Source: Pseudomonas marginalis
Lineage (GTDB): Bacteria; Pseudomonadota; Gammaproteobacteria; Pseudomonadales; Pseudomonadaceae
DNA: 64,000 bases
Direction: 5' to 3'
Assembly: GCF_900105325.1 (NCBI RefSeq)
Contig: NZ_FNSU01000003.1
Span: forward strand, 2,666,001 to 2,730,000
Below are positions 50,949 through 60,114 of this stretch, piece by piece (position 1 is the first letter of the stretch; each line of letters starts with the position of its first letter). The notes beneath the pieces were generated by a model, which did not search any database, was not told the origin of the DNA, and saw only the letters and a list, made by a program, of their open reading frames with translations. The translations under genes and the position numbers were made by a program.

Positions 50949-53900
50949 TCAGGATTCCACCATCGCCATCGCTTCTTCGACATCCACCGCGACCAAACGT
51001 GAACAACCCGGTTCATGCATTGTCACCCCCATCAACTGATCAGCCATTTCCATGGCGATCTTGTTGTGGGTGATATAGATGAACTGCACCGTCTGGGACA
51101 TCTCCTTGACCAGTCGCGCATAGCGTCCAACGTTAGCGTCATCCAATGGTGCATCAACTTCATCGAGCATGCAGAACGGCGCCGGGTTCAACTTGAAGAT
51201 GGCAAACACCAGGGCCAATGCGGTCAGGGCTTTTTCGCCGCCGGACAACAAATGGATGGTGCTGTTCTTCTTGCCCGGAGGCCGCGCCATGATCGTTACC
51301 CCTGTATCGAGTAGATCTTCGCCCGTCAGTTCCAAGTAAGCGCTGCCACCACCGAAAACTTTCGGGAATAACGCCTGTAAACCGCCATTAATCTGATCAA
51401 AGGTATCTTTGAAGCGATTACGGGTTTCCTTGTCGATCTTGCGGATTACGTTTTCCAGGGTGTCCAGGGCTTCCACCAGGTCGGCGTCCTGGGCATCCAG
51501 ATAACGTTTGCGCTCGGACTGCTGCTGGTATTCATCGATGGCCGCGAGGTTGATCGCGCCCAGTCGCTGGATACGTGCGGCAATCCGTTCAAGTTCTTCC
51601 TCGGCTTCTTTCTCGCTGGCCTGGGCGGTCAAGGTATTGAGCACACCGTGCAAGTCGTAGCCGTCTTCGAGCAATTGGTCTTGCAGGGCCTTGCGGCGCA
51701 CGGTCAGGGCTTGCCATTCCATGCGCTGTTGCTCGAGCTGGCCGCGAATCAGCTGGGATTGCTGCTCGGCCTGGGTCCGGCGTTTTTCTGCGTCGCGCAA
51801 TTCGCGGTCGGCGTCTTCCAGGGCGATCTGTGCGGTCTTGAGTTCTTCGTCGACGGTCATGCGCTTGTCGAGCAACTCTTCAAGCTTGAGGCGCAGCTCT
51901 TCCAGCGGCGCTTCGCCCTCCTCCAGGTTGAGGCTCAGTTGCTCGCGTTTTTCGGTCAGGCGTTCGGACTGCATCTCCAGGCGCTCAAGGGCCTGGGCTG
52001 TGGAATTGTGCTGGGCCTTGAGCGAACCCAGGCGCACGGCCAACTGATGGGCGTGGTCCTTGTGCTGGCGGGCTTCCTGGCGCACACGATCAAGGCGCTC
52101 GCGCAGGCTGTCACGCTGGGCCAGCAGCAATTCGCGCTGCTCGGTGTCCAGGGCCATGCTGTCGAGGGCTTCCTGCAATTGCAGGCGCGCTTCGCCGATC
52201 TGCTCGTGTTCCAGGGCGCGCTGCTCGCCCATCTCGGCCACTTCCTCATCGAGACGGGTACGGCGCAGGGTCAGTTGCTCGGCCTTGGCTTTGCTCGCGG
52301 AGAGCTGCGCTTTCAATTCGCCTTGCTGGCGCGCTTCGTCCTGCAACAGGCGGCGCAGGTGTTCGCGGCCGGTCTCTTGCTGGCGCTGGGTGGCGCGCAG
52401 GGTTTGCAGTTCGGTTTCGAGGCTTTCCAAGGTAGCTTCGCGCTCTTCACGCTCGGCGATCAAGTTGACGATTTCCTGGCCACGGGCCAGAACGCCGCTT
52501 TCCGCTTCACTGGCACGGCGCACCCGCAGGAAGTGGCGGCCGACCCAGTAACCGTCGCGGCTGATCAGGCTTTCGCCGCCAGCCAGTTGACCACGCCGGG
52601 CCAGGGCCTGCTCCAGGGAATCCACCGGCCTGACCTGGCCCAGCCACGGCGACAGGTCAATCGCCGCCTCGACCTTATCCAGCAGGCTGCCCGGCACTCG
52701 CGTGCCATCAGCGGCGGGGCTGAGCAGACGCAGATCACCCTGGGCAAAACCGGCCAGGTCGAAGCCGCCGAAATCATCCACCAGCACGGCTTGCAGGTCG
52801 GCGCCTAAAACGGTCTCTACGGCCAGCTCCCAACCGGCTTCAACTTTCAAGCCTTCGGCCAAGCGCGGACGCTCGGCCAGGTGCTGATCACGCAGCCATT
52901 CGGCGGTGCCGGTGCCTGGGTCCAACGCCGCTTGCTGCAAGGCTTCAAGGGACGCCAGCCGGCCATTGAGCCGCTGCAAATCGCCCTGGGCCTGCTGCTG
53001 GGCCTGGGTCGCCTGTTGCAGTTGCTGACGCAATTGCTCCAGGCGCTCCACTTGTTGTTCTTCGCTGGCTTCCAGCTCCTCCAGCGTCATTTCGCTTTCG
53101 GCCAGTTGCTCGCTGAGCTCCATGATCGCCGCGTCTTCCGGGTCAGCGGCAAGCAGCACGCGCTCTTCCTGCAGGCGACGCTGGCGCTCGGCCAGGCGCT
53201 CCATGCTGGTTTCCAGTTGCTGGATGCGCGACTGCTGCACCTCGGCCTGGCGCCGCGGTTCGGCGGATTGCAGGTTGAAGGCGTCCCACTGCTCCTGCCA
53301 GCCGTGCATGGTGGTTTCGGATTCTTCCAGCGCAGCGGCGGCCTCTTCGGCGGCGGCGTTGGTGATTTCCTGCTCGGGGGTGAGCATGTCCAGCTCTTCG
53401 CCCAACGTCAGCAGCAAGGTGCGGTCGTGGCCCAGGTGCGATTCGGTCTCCAGGCGCGCGCGTTCGGCTTCCTTCAGATCATCCTGCAACTGACGCAGGC
53501 GCTGCTGGCCGTGCTGGATGCTTTGCTCGACCCGGGCAATATCACCGCCCACCGAATAGAAACGGCCCTGCACCAGATTGAAGCGCTCGGACAGGTCATG
53601 GTGCCCGTCGCGCAGGCGCTCGATGGCGGCGTCGGCATTGCGCTGTTCGGCCACCAGCGCTTCAAAGCTGATTTCCTGGGTGCCGATGATCGCTTCGCGC
53701 TGGCCCACCTGATCGTTCAACGCCTGCCAGCGCAGGGCCGACAGTTGCGCCTTGAGCTGGCGCTCTTCGCCCTTGTATTCCTGATACTTCTCGGCCGCCT
53801 GGGCCTGGCGGTGCAGGCGCTCCAACTGGCGCTCCAGCTCTTCGCGCAGGTCGGTGAGGCGGGCGAGGTTTTCATGGGTGCGGCGGATACGGTTTTCAGT

Positions 53901-54437
53901 CTCGCGGCGGCGCTCCTTGTACTTGGAGATGCCGGCCGCCTCCTCGATAAAGTTGCGCAGGTCTTCGGGCTTGGCTTCGATCAGCTTGGAGATCATGCCC
54001 TGTTCGATGATCGAATAGCTGCGCGGGCCCAGGCCGGTACCGAGGAAGATGTCGGTAATGTCCCGGCGTCGGCACTTGGTGCCGTTGAGGAAGTAACTGT
54101 TCTGGCTGTCGCGCGTGACCTTGCGGCGGATGGAGATTTCCGCATAGGCCGCGTATTCGCCGACCAGGGTGCCGTCGGAGTTGTCGAACACCAGTTCGAT
54201 GCTGGCCTGGCTCACCGGCTTGCGGCTGGTGGAGCCGTTGAAGATGACGTCGGTCATCGACTCGCCACGCAGGTTTTTTGCCGAGCTCTCGCCCATCACC
54301 CAGCGTACGGCGTCGATGATGTTCGACTTGCCGCAGCCATTGGGCCCGACCACTGCCGCCATGTTACTGGGGAAGTTCACCGTGGTCGGGTCGACGAAGG
54401 ATTTGAACCCCGCCAGTTTGATGCACTTGAGCCGCAC
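50949..54437 (-). CDS. smc: Chromosome segregation protein SMC
   Basis: Condensin ATPase of 1162 residues. The N-terminal head has Walker A VGPNGCGKSNIIDAVRWVMGE; long coiled coils (about 165-500 and 650-1000) flank a hinge (about 510-640); the C-terminal head has the signature LLSGGEKALTALALVFAIFK and Walker B PFCMLDEVDAPLDDAN. It starts 2 bp after the stop of the GntR gene, so the two are cotranscribed. Extensive antisense open frames over it are shadows of its codon bias. Confidence 0.96.
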   Translation of the reverse strand: MRLKCIKLAGFKSFVDPTTVNFPSNMAAVVGPNGCGKSNIIDAVRWVMGESSAKNLRGESMTDVIFNGSTSRKPVSQASIELVFDNSDGTLVGEYAAYAEISIRRKVTRDSQNSYFLNGTKCRRRDITDIFLGTGLGPRSYSIIEQGMISKLIEAKPEDLRNFIEEAAGISKYKERRRETENRIRRTHENLARLTDLREELERQLERLHRQAQAAEKYQEYKGEERQLKAQLSALRWQALNDQVGQREAIIGTQEISFEALVAEQRNADAAIERLRDGHHDLSERFNLVQGRFYSVGGDIARVEQSIQHGQQRLRQLQDDLKEAERARLETESHLGHDRTLLLTLGEELDMLTPEQEITNAAAEEAAAALEESETTMHGWQEQWDAFNLQSAEPRRQAEVQQSRIQQLETSMERLAERQRRLQEERVLLAADPEDAAIMELSEQLAESEMTLEELEASEEQQVERLEQLRQQLQQATQAQQQAQGDLQRLNGRLASLEALQQAALDPGTGTAEWLRDQHLAERPRLAEGLKVEAGWELAVETVLGADLQAVLVDDFGGFDLAGFAQGDLRLLSPAADGTRVPGSLLDKVEAAIDLSPWLGQVRPVDSLEQALARRGQLAGGESLISRDGYWVGRHFLRVRRASEAESGVLARGQEIVNLIAEREEREATLESLETELQTLRATQRQQETGREHLRRLLQDEARQQGELKAQLSASKAKAEQLTLRRTRLDEEVAEMGEQRALEHEQIGEARLQLQEALDSMALDTEQRELLLAQRDSLRERLDRVRQEARQHKDHAHQLAVRLGSLKAQHNSTAQALERLEMQSERLTEKREQLSLNLEEGEAPLEELRLKLEELLDKRMTVDEELKTAQIALEDADRELRDAEKRRTQAEQQSQLIRGQLEQQRMEWQALTVRRKALQDQLLEDGYDLHGVLNTLTAQASEKEAEEELERIAARIQRLGAINLAAIDEYQQQSERKRYLDAQDADLVEALDTLENVIRKIDKETRNRFKDTFDQINGGLQALFPKVFGGGSAYLELTGEDLLDTGVTIMARPPGKKNSTIHLLSGGEKALTALALVFAIFKLNPAPFCMLDEVDAPLDDANVGRYARLVKEMSQTVQFIYITHNKIAMEMADQLMGVTMHEPGCSRLVAVDVEEAMAMVES

Positions 54438-54439
54438 GT

Positions 54440-55099
54440 TTAGGCGTCCGCCAACGCAGCGATGACCAGCGAGCTACTGCGCTGGCAGTAGGCCGACAGC
54501 ACCTGGCGGATCTGCTCCAGGTCACGGGCGAGTACGGCGGCGAGCAGTTGCTCGAACAGCGCCAGGTACTCGCTCATGGACGCCTTGCGCTGATCCAGGG
54601 CCAGGTAATAGGCACGGTTCATCGCCGGCTGCAGGTTTTCGACGGTTTCCTGCAAATACGGGTTGTTGGCAAAGGGGTACGCGGCGCGCATCACATTGAA
54701 GCATTCTTCGACAAAGGCGCGGATGTCCTGGCGCTCGAAATTGCTCACCAGGCGCTGCTGGATCTGGACGAACGGCGCCATGTCGGCCTGGGTCTGCCAG
54801 CCCTGGGCGACCGCATTGCCAAGCAGGATATACAACTCGCTCATCAGCGTGCACAGGCTCTGCACCTTGTGCGCCGTGAGCTCGGTCACGTGGGCGCCAC
54901 GGCGCGGCAGGATCGCGATCAGGTGGCGGCGTTCGAGGATCAGTAAAGCTTCACGCACGGAGCCACGGCTGACATTCAGCGCCAGCGTGACTTTCTGTTC
55001 CTGGATCCGCTCCCCAGGCTTGAGATCGCCGCGAATGATACGTTCGGCGAGGTGGTGAGCGATTTGCTCGGCGAGACTGTCCGGCGCCTTGAACGTCAT
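54440..55099 (-). CDS. GntR-family regulator (FCD type), between xdhA and smc
   Basis: A 219-residue regulator with an N-terminal winged helix (SLAEQIAHHLAERIIRGDLKPGERI, then VSRGSVREALLILERRHLI) and an FCD effector-binding domain rich in His/Asp/Glu in its C-terminal two thirds. AAGGGAAAAC precedes the ATG. It is divergent from the xanthine dehydrogenase operon across 280 bp, which makes it a candidate regulator of that operon, while its 3' end is only 2 bp from smc. The effector is unknown. Confidence 0.88.
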   Translation of the reverse strand: MTFKAPDSLAEQIAHHLAERIIRGDLKPGERIQEQKVTLALNVSRGSVREALLILERRHLIAILPRRGAHVTELTAHKVQSLCTLMSELYILLGNAVAQGWQTQADMAPFVQIQQRLVSNFERQDIRAFVEECFNVMRAAYPFANNPYLQETVENLQPAMNRAYYLALDQRKASMSEYLALFEQLLAAVLARDLEQIRQVLSAYCQRSSSLVIAALADA

Positions 55100-55282
55100 G
55101 TTTTCCCTTCAAAATCGTCTATCGGTACAAGCGCGGCAGTGTAGCGCATTGGCCCGCTGATGGCGCTACGCCCACCGTGGCGAATTTGGCATGAAATAAG
55201 CAAAGCTGAACACCCACACGCCCCCAAAAACGCCGGTTTCAGAAGACTGAACCATAATTGAAAGTGTTGCGATCGCAATTTC

Positions 55283-55334
55283 CTGACCTCCCAGTCAGAA
55301 AATCATTGACCGAAAAGTCAGACATGACTAGATT
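55283..55334 (+). promoter_or_regulatory. xdhA promoter with two TGAC-N6-GTCA sites
   Basis: TTGACC (55306-55311), a 17-bp spacer and TAGATT (55329-55334) form a good sigma70-type promoter 45 bp before the xdhA GTG. Two inverted repeats TGAC-N6-GTCA lie at 55284-55297 and 55307-55320, starting 23 bp apart; the second overlaps the -35 and spacer, where a bound protein would block RNA polymerase. Confidence 0.6.
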
Positions 55335-55379
55335 CGGCGCAAAGCGGTTAACAACAATAATGAGTCTGCGAGGCCTTCC

Positions 55380-56828
55380 GTGATCCAGTTTTTACTTAAC
55401 CAGGAACTCCGTAGCGAGCACGCCCTGGACCCCAACCTGACCGTGCTCAACTATCTGCGCGAGCATGTGGGCAAACCCGGTACCAAGGAAGGCTGCGCCA
55501 GCGGCGACTGCGGTGCGTGCACGGTGGTGGTCGGCGAGTTGCACACCGACCCTCAGGGCGTTGAGCAGATCCGTTATCGCAGCCTCAATTCCTGCCTGAC
55601 ATTTGTATCGTCGCTGCACGGCAAGCAATTGATCAGCGTCGAAGACCTCAAGCACCAGGGCCAACTGCACAGCGTGCAACGGGCCATGGTGGAGTGCCAC
55701 GGTTCGCAATGCGGCTTTTGCACCCCCGGGTTTGTGATGTCGTTGTTCGCCCTGCAAAAGAACAGCGACGCCCCCGACAGCCAGAAGGCCCACGAAGCCC
55801 TGGCCGGCAACCTGTGCCGCTGCACCGGCTATCGGCCGATCCTGGCCGCCGCCGAACAGGCCTGCTGCAACAAACCGGCGGACCAGTTCGACAGCCGCCA
55901 GGCCGAGACCATCGCCCGCCTCAAAGCCATCGCGCCGACCCAAACCGGTGAACTCAACAGCGGCGACAAACGCTGCCTGGTGCCCCTCACCGTTGCCGAC
56001 CTGGCCGACCTCTACGACGCCTACCCGCAAGCCCGCCTGCTTGCCGGCGGTACCGACCTGGCGCTGGAAGTCACCCAGTTCCACCGCACCCTGCCGGTGA
56101 TGATCTATGTCGGCAATATTGAAGAGATGAAGCGCATCGAGGACTTCGACGACCGCCTGGAAATCGGCGCCGCCACTGCCCTCTCCGACTGCTACACCGT
56201 GCTGCACCACGAATACCCGGATTTCGGCGACCTGCTGCACCGCTTCGCTTCCCTGCAAATTCGTAACCAGGGCACCCTGGGCGGCAATATCGGCAACGCT
56301 TCGCCCATTGGCGATTCGCCGCCGCTGTTGATCGCTCTCGGCGCGCAGATCGTGCTGTGCAAAGGCAACACGCGCCGTACGTTGGCCCTGGAAGACTACT
56401 TCATCGACTACCGTGTGACGGCGCGCCAGGACAGCGAGTTCATCGAGAAAATCATCGTACCCAAGGGCCACGCGCTGTTCCGTGCCTACAAGGTTTCCAA
56501 GCGCCTGGACGATGATATTTCCGCCGTCTGCGCTGCATTCAACCTGAAGATCGACAACGGTGTGATCAGTGATGCCCGCGTCGCGTTCGGCGGCATGGCC
56601 GCCACGCCAAAACGCGCGAAAAACTGCGAAGCCGTGTTAGTCGGTGCCACCTGGAACGCCGCCACCGTCGAGAAAGCCTGCGCTGCCCTGGCCGAGGATT
56701 TCACCCCGCTGTCGGACTTCCGCGCCAGCAAGGAATACCGCCTGCTCAGCGCCCGGAACCTGCTGCGCAAATACTTCATCGAACTGCAAACGCCGCACAT
56801 CGAGACTCGGGTGACCGCTTATGTCTAA
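55380..56828 (+). CDS. xdhA: Xanthine dehydrogenase small subunit
   Basis: Iron-sulfur and FAD subunit of the enzyme that oxidises hypoxanthine and xanthine to urate in the cytoplasm. The 482 residues carry a plant-type 2Fe-2S domain (C39, C44, C47, C72), a second 2Fe-2S domain (C111, C114, C146, C148) and a CO-dehydrogenase-type FAD domain from about 190 (ARLLAGGTDLALEVTQ, NIGNASPIGDSPP). GTG at 55380 starts the protein. It overlaps xdhB by 8 bp. Confidence 0.95.
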   Translation: MIQFLLNQELRSEHALDPNLTVLNYLREHVGKPGTKEGCASGDCGACTVVVGELHTDPQGVEQIRYRSLNSCLTFVSSLHGKQLISVEDLKHQGQLHSVQRAMVECHGSQCGFCTPGFVMSLFALQKNSDAPDSQKAHEALAGNLCRCTGYRPILAAAEQACCNKPADQFDSRQAETIARLKAIAPTQTGELNSGDKRCLVPLTVADLADLYDAYPQARLLAGGTDLALEVTQFHRTLPVMIYVGNIEEMKRIEDFDDRLEIGAATALSDCYTVLHHEYPDFGDLLHRFASLQIRNQGTLGGNIGNASPIGDSPPLLIALGAQIVLCKGNTRRTLALEDYFIDYRVTARQDSEFIEKIIVPKGHALFRAYKVSKRLDDDISAVCAAFNLKIDNGVISDARVAFGGMAATPKRAKNCEAVLVGATWNAATVEKACAALAEDFTPLSDFRASKEYRLLSARNLLRKYFIELQTPHIETRVTAYV

Positions 56829-59220
56829 CCATCACGCCGTGGAAAAAACCCAGGCCGAACTGGCCGCGCTGTTTGCCCAGGACCTGACCTCCGGGGTCGG
56901 CCGCAGCGTCAAGCATGACAGCGCCGCCAAGCACGTGTCCGGTGAAGCGCAGTACATCGATGACCGCCTGGAATTCCCCAACCAACTGCACCTGTATGCA
57001 CGCATGTCCGACCGCGCCCACGCCCGGATCATCCGCATCGACACCACGCCCTGCTACGCCTTCGACGGTGTGCGTATCGTCATCACCCACGAAGACGTGC
57101 CGGGCCTGAAAGACATCGGCCCGCTGCTGCCCGGCGACCCCTTGCTGGCCATAGACACGGTGCAGTTCGTCGGCCAGGTGGTTTTGGCCGTGGCCGCCCG
57201 CGACCTGGACACCGCACGCAAGGCCGCGATGGCGGCCGTGATCGAATATGAAGACCTGGAGCCCGTGCTGGATGTGGTCGAGGCCTTTCGCAACAAGCAC
57301 TTCGTGCTCGACAGCCACACCCACCAACGGGGTGATTCGACCGGCGCGCTGGCGACCGCCAAGCACCGCCTCCAGGGCACCCTGCATATCGGCGGCCAGG
57401 AACACTTCTACCTGGAAACCCAGATTTCCTCGGTAATGCCCACCGAAGACGGCGGCATGATCGTCTATTGCTCCACGCAGAACCCCACCGAAGTGCAGAA
57501 GCTGGTGGCCGAAGTGCTGGATGTGTCGATGAACAAGATCGTCGTCGATATGCGCCGCATGGGCGGCGGTTTCGGCGGCAAGGAAACCCAGGCCGCCAGC
57601 CCGGCGTGCCTGTGCGCGGTGGTGGCGCGCCTCACCGGCCAGCCGACCAAGATGCGCCTGCCGCGCGTCGAAGACATGCTGATGACCGGCAAGCGCCACC
57701 CCTTCTATATCGAATACGACGTGGGCTTCGACGACAGCGGTCGCCTGCACGGGATCAACCTGGAGCTGGCCGGTAACTGCGGCTGCTCGCCGGACCTGTC
57801 CAACTCGATCGTCGACCGCGCCATGTTCCACGCCGACAACGCGTATTACCTGGGCGATGCCACGGTGAACGGCCATCGCTGCAAGACCAACACCGCGTCC
57901 AACACCGCCTATCGCGGCTTCGGTGGCCCGCAAGGCATGGTCGCCATCGAGGAAGTGATGGACGCCATCGCGCGCCATCTGGGGCTGGACCCGTTGGCGG
58001 TGCGCAAGGCCAATTACTACGGCAAGACCGAGCGCAACGTCACCCACTACTACCAGACCGTCGAGCACAACATGCTCGAAGAGATGACCGCCGAACTTGA
58101 AGCCAGCAGCCAATACGCCGAGCGCCGCGAAGCGGTCCGCCTGTACAACGCCCACAGCCCGATCCTGAAAAAAGGCCTGGCGCTGACGCCGGTGAAATTC
58201 GGGATCTCGTTCACGGCGAGCTTCCTGAACCAGGCGGGCGCGCTGATCCATATCTACACCGACGGCAGCATCCACCTGAACCACGGCGGCACCGAGATGG
58301 GCCAGGGCTTGAACACCAAAGTCGCGCAAGTGGTGGCCGAAGTGTTCCAGGTGGACATCGACCGCGTGCAGATCACCGCCACCAACACCGACAAAGTGCC
58401 CAACACCTCGCCGACTGCTGCCTCCAGCGGTGCGGACCTGAACGGCAAGGCCGCCCAGAACGCCGCCGAAACCATCAAGCAACGCCTGGTGGAATTCGCC
58501 GCGCGCAAGTACGACGTGAGCGAAGCGGATGTGGAATTTCATAACGGCCATGTGCGCGTGCGCGAGCAGATCCTGAGCTTTGAAGCGCTGATCCAGCAGG
58601 CGTATTTCGCCCAGGTCTCGCTGTCGAGCACCGGCTTCTACAAGACCCCGAAAATCTTCTACGACCGCAGCCAGGCCCGCGGTCGCCCGTTCTACTACTT
58701 CGCCTTCGGCGCGGCGTGCTGCGAAGTGATCGTCGACACCCTGACCGGCGAATACAAGATGCTGCGCACCGACATCCTCCACGATGTGGGCGCCTCACTG
58801 AACCCGGCCATCGACATCGGCCAGGTAGAAGGAGGCTTTATCCAGGGCATGGGCTGGCTGACCATGGAAGAGCTGGTGTGGAACAACAAGGGCAAGCTAG
58901 AGACCTGCGGCCCGGCCAGCTACAAGATCCCGGCGGTGGCCGACATGCCTTTGGATTTGCGTGTGAAGCTGGTGGAAAACCGCAAGAACCCGGAAGACAC
59001 GGTGTTCCATTCCAAGGCCGTGGGCGAGCCACCGTTCATGCTCGGGATTGCCTCGTGGTGCGCGATCAAGGATGCGGTGGCGAGCCTGGCTGATTATCGC
59101 CATCAGCCGAAGATCGATGCGCCGGCGACACCGGAGCGGGTGTTGTGGGGGTGTGAGCAGATGCGCAAGTTGCAGACGGCGACAGCTGTCGAGACTGAAA
59201 CTGAAATGGCTTCGCTCTAG
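56821..59220 (+). CDS. xdhB: Xanthine dehydrogenase large (molybdopterin) subunit
   Basis: Catalytic molybdenum subunit, 799 residues. Motifs in order are the first GGQEHFYLETQ, MGGGFGGKETQA, AYRGFGGPQGM, HGGTEMGQGLNTKVAQ and the C-terminal GEPPFMLGIA, which contains the catalytic Glu of the xanthine oxidase family. It overlaps xdhA by 8 bp and is followed after 44 bp by xdhC, which inserts the sulfurated cofactor. Confidence 0.95.
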   Translation: MSNHHAVEKTQAELAALFAQDLTSGVGRSVKHDSAAKHVSGEAQYIDDRLEFPNQLHLYARMSDRAHARIIRIDTTPCYAFDGVRIVITHEDVPGLKDIGPLLPGDPLLAIDTVQFVGQVVLAVAARDLDTARKAAMAAVIEYEDLEPVLDVVEAFRNKHFVLDSHTHQRGDSTGALATAKHRLQGTLHIGGQEHFYLETQISSVMPTEDGGMIVYCSTQNPTEVQKLVAEVLDVSMNKIVVDMRRMGGGFGGKETQAASPACLCAVVARLTGQPTKMRLPRVEDMLMTGKRHPFYIEYDVGFDDSGRLHGINLELAGNCGCSPDLSNSIVDRAMFHADNAYYLGDATVNGHRCKTNTASNTAYRGFGGPQGMVAIEEVMDAIARHLGLDPLAVRKANYYGKTERNVTHYYQTVEHNMLEEMTAELEASSQYAERREAVRLYNAHSPILKKGLALTPVKFGISFTASFLNQAGALIHIYTDGSIHLNHGGTEMGQGLNTKVAQVVAEVFQVDIDRVQITATNTDKVPNTSPTAASSGADLNGKAAQNAAETIKQRLVEFAARKYDVSEADVEFHNGHVRVREQILSFEALIQQAYFAQVSLSSTGFYKTPKIFYDRSQARGRPFYYFAFGAACCEVIVDTLTGEYKMLRTDILHDVGASLNPAIDIGQVEGGFIQGMGWLTMEELVWNNKGKLETCGPASYKIPAVADMPLDLRVKLVENRKNPEDTVFHSKAVGEPPFMLGIASWCAIKDAVASLADYRHQPKIDAPATPERVLWGCEQMRKLQTATAVETETEMASL

Positions 59221-59264
59221 ACCGAGGCGCTGCCCGAACTGACAACAGTAATGTTGAGGTAAAC

Positions 59265-60107
59265 ATGAACAACTGGATCAGCGCCCTCGCCGACCTGCAA
59301 AACCAGAGTGAACCCTGCGTACTGGTGACCATCATCGAAGAGCTCGGCTCCACGCCGCGCAATGCCGGTTCGAAGATGGTGATCAGTGCCGCGCAAACCT
59401 TCGACACCATCGGCGGCGGGCACCTGGAATACAAGGCCATGCAGATCGCCCGCGACATGCTTGTGCGTGGCCAGCAGAACACCCATCTGGAGCGCTTCAG
59501 CCTCGGCGCCAGCCTGGGCCAGTGCTGCGGTGGCATCACCGTGCTGCTGTTCGAACCCATGGGCCAGGTACAGGCGCAGATCGCGGTGTTCGGCGCCGGC
59601 CATGTCGGCCGCGCGCTGGTGCCGTTGCTGGCGAGCCTGCCGTGCCGGGTACGATGGATCGATTCCCGCGAGCAGGAGTTTCCGGAACATATCCCCCAGG
59701 GCGTGCGTAAAATCGTCAGCGAAGAGCCGGTGGACGAAATTGCCGACCTGCCGGTGGGCAGTTACTGCATCGTCATGACCCACAATCACGCGCTGGACCT
59801 GGAACTCACCGCCGCCCTGCTCAAACGCAATGACTTTGCCTACTTCGGCCTGATCGGCTCGAAGACCAAACGCGTCAAGTTCGAACACCGCCTGCGCGAT
59901 CGCGGCTTCGACGCCGCGCAGATGCAACGCATGCGTTGCCCCATGGGCCTCAGCGAGGTGAAGGGCAAGTTGCCGGTGGAGATCGCCATCTCCATCGCCG
60001 GCGAAATCATCGCCACCTATAACGCCAGTTTCGGCCAGCACACCGCGAGCGCCGAACCCATTGCCAAATTGCTGCCGGCCTCGCGCCGAAGCCAAGCTAT
60101 CAATTGA
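59265..60107 (+). CDS. xdhC: Xanthine dehydrogenase accessory protein XdhC
   Basis: Binds and hands the sulfurated molybdenum cofactor to XdhB. The 280-residue protein has the N-terminal XdhC/CoxI domain (TIIEELGSTPRNAGSKMVIS, GGGHLEYKAM, GQCCGGITVLL) and a C-terminal Rossmann domain (IAVFGAGHVGRALVPLL, IGSKTKRVKFEHRL). TTGAGGTAAAC precedes the ATG. guaD begins 7 bp after its stop. Confidence 0.93.
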   Translation: MNNWISALADLQNQSEPCVLVTIIEELGSTPRNAGSKMVISAAQTFDTIGGGHLEYKAMQIARDMLVRGQQNTHLERFSLGASLGQCCGGITVLLFEPMGQVQAQIAVFGAGHVGRALVPLLASLPCRVRWIDSREQEFPEHIPQGVRKIVSEEPVDEIADLPVGSYCIVMTHNHALDLELTAALLKRNDFAYFGLIGSKTKRVKFEHRLRDRGFDAAQMQRMRCPMGLSEVKGKLPVEIAISIAGEIIATYNASFGQHTASAEPIAKLLPASRRSQAIN

Positions 60108-60114
60108 GACGACC

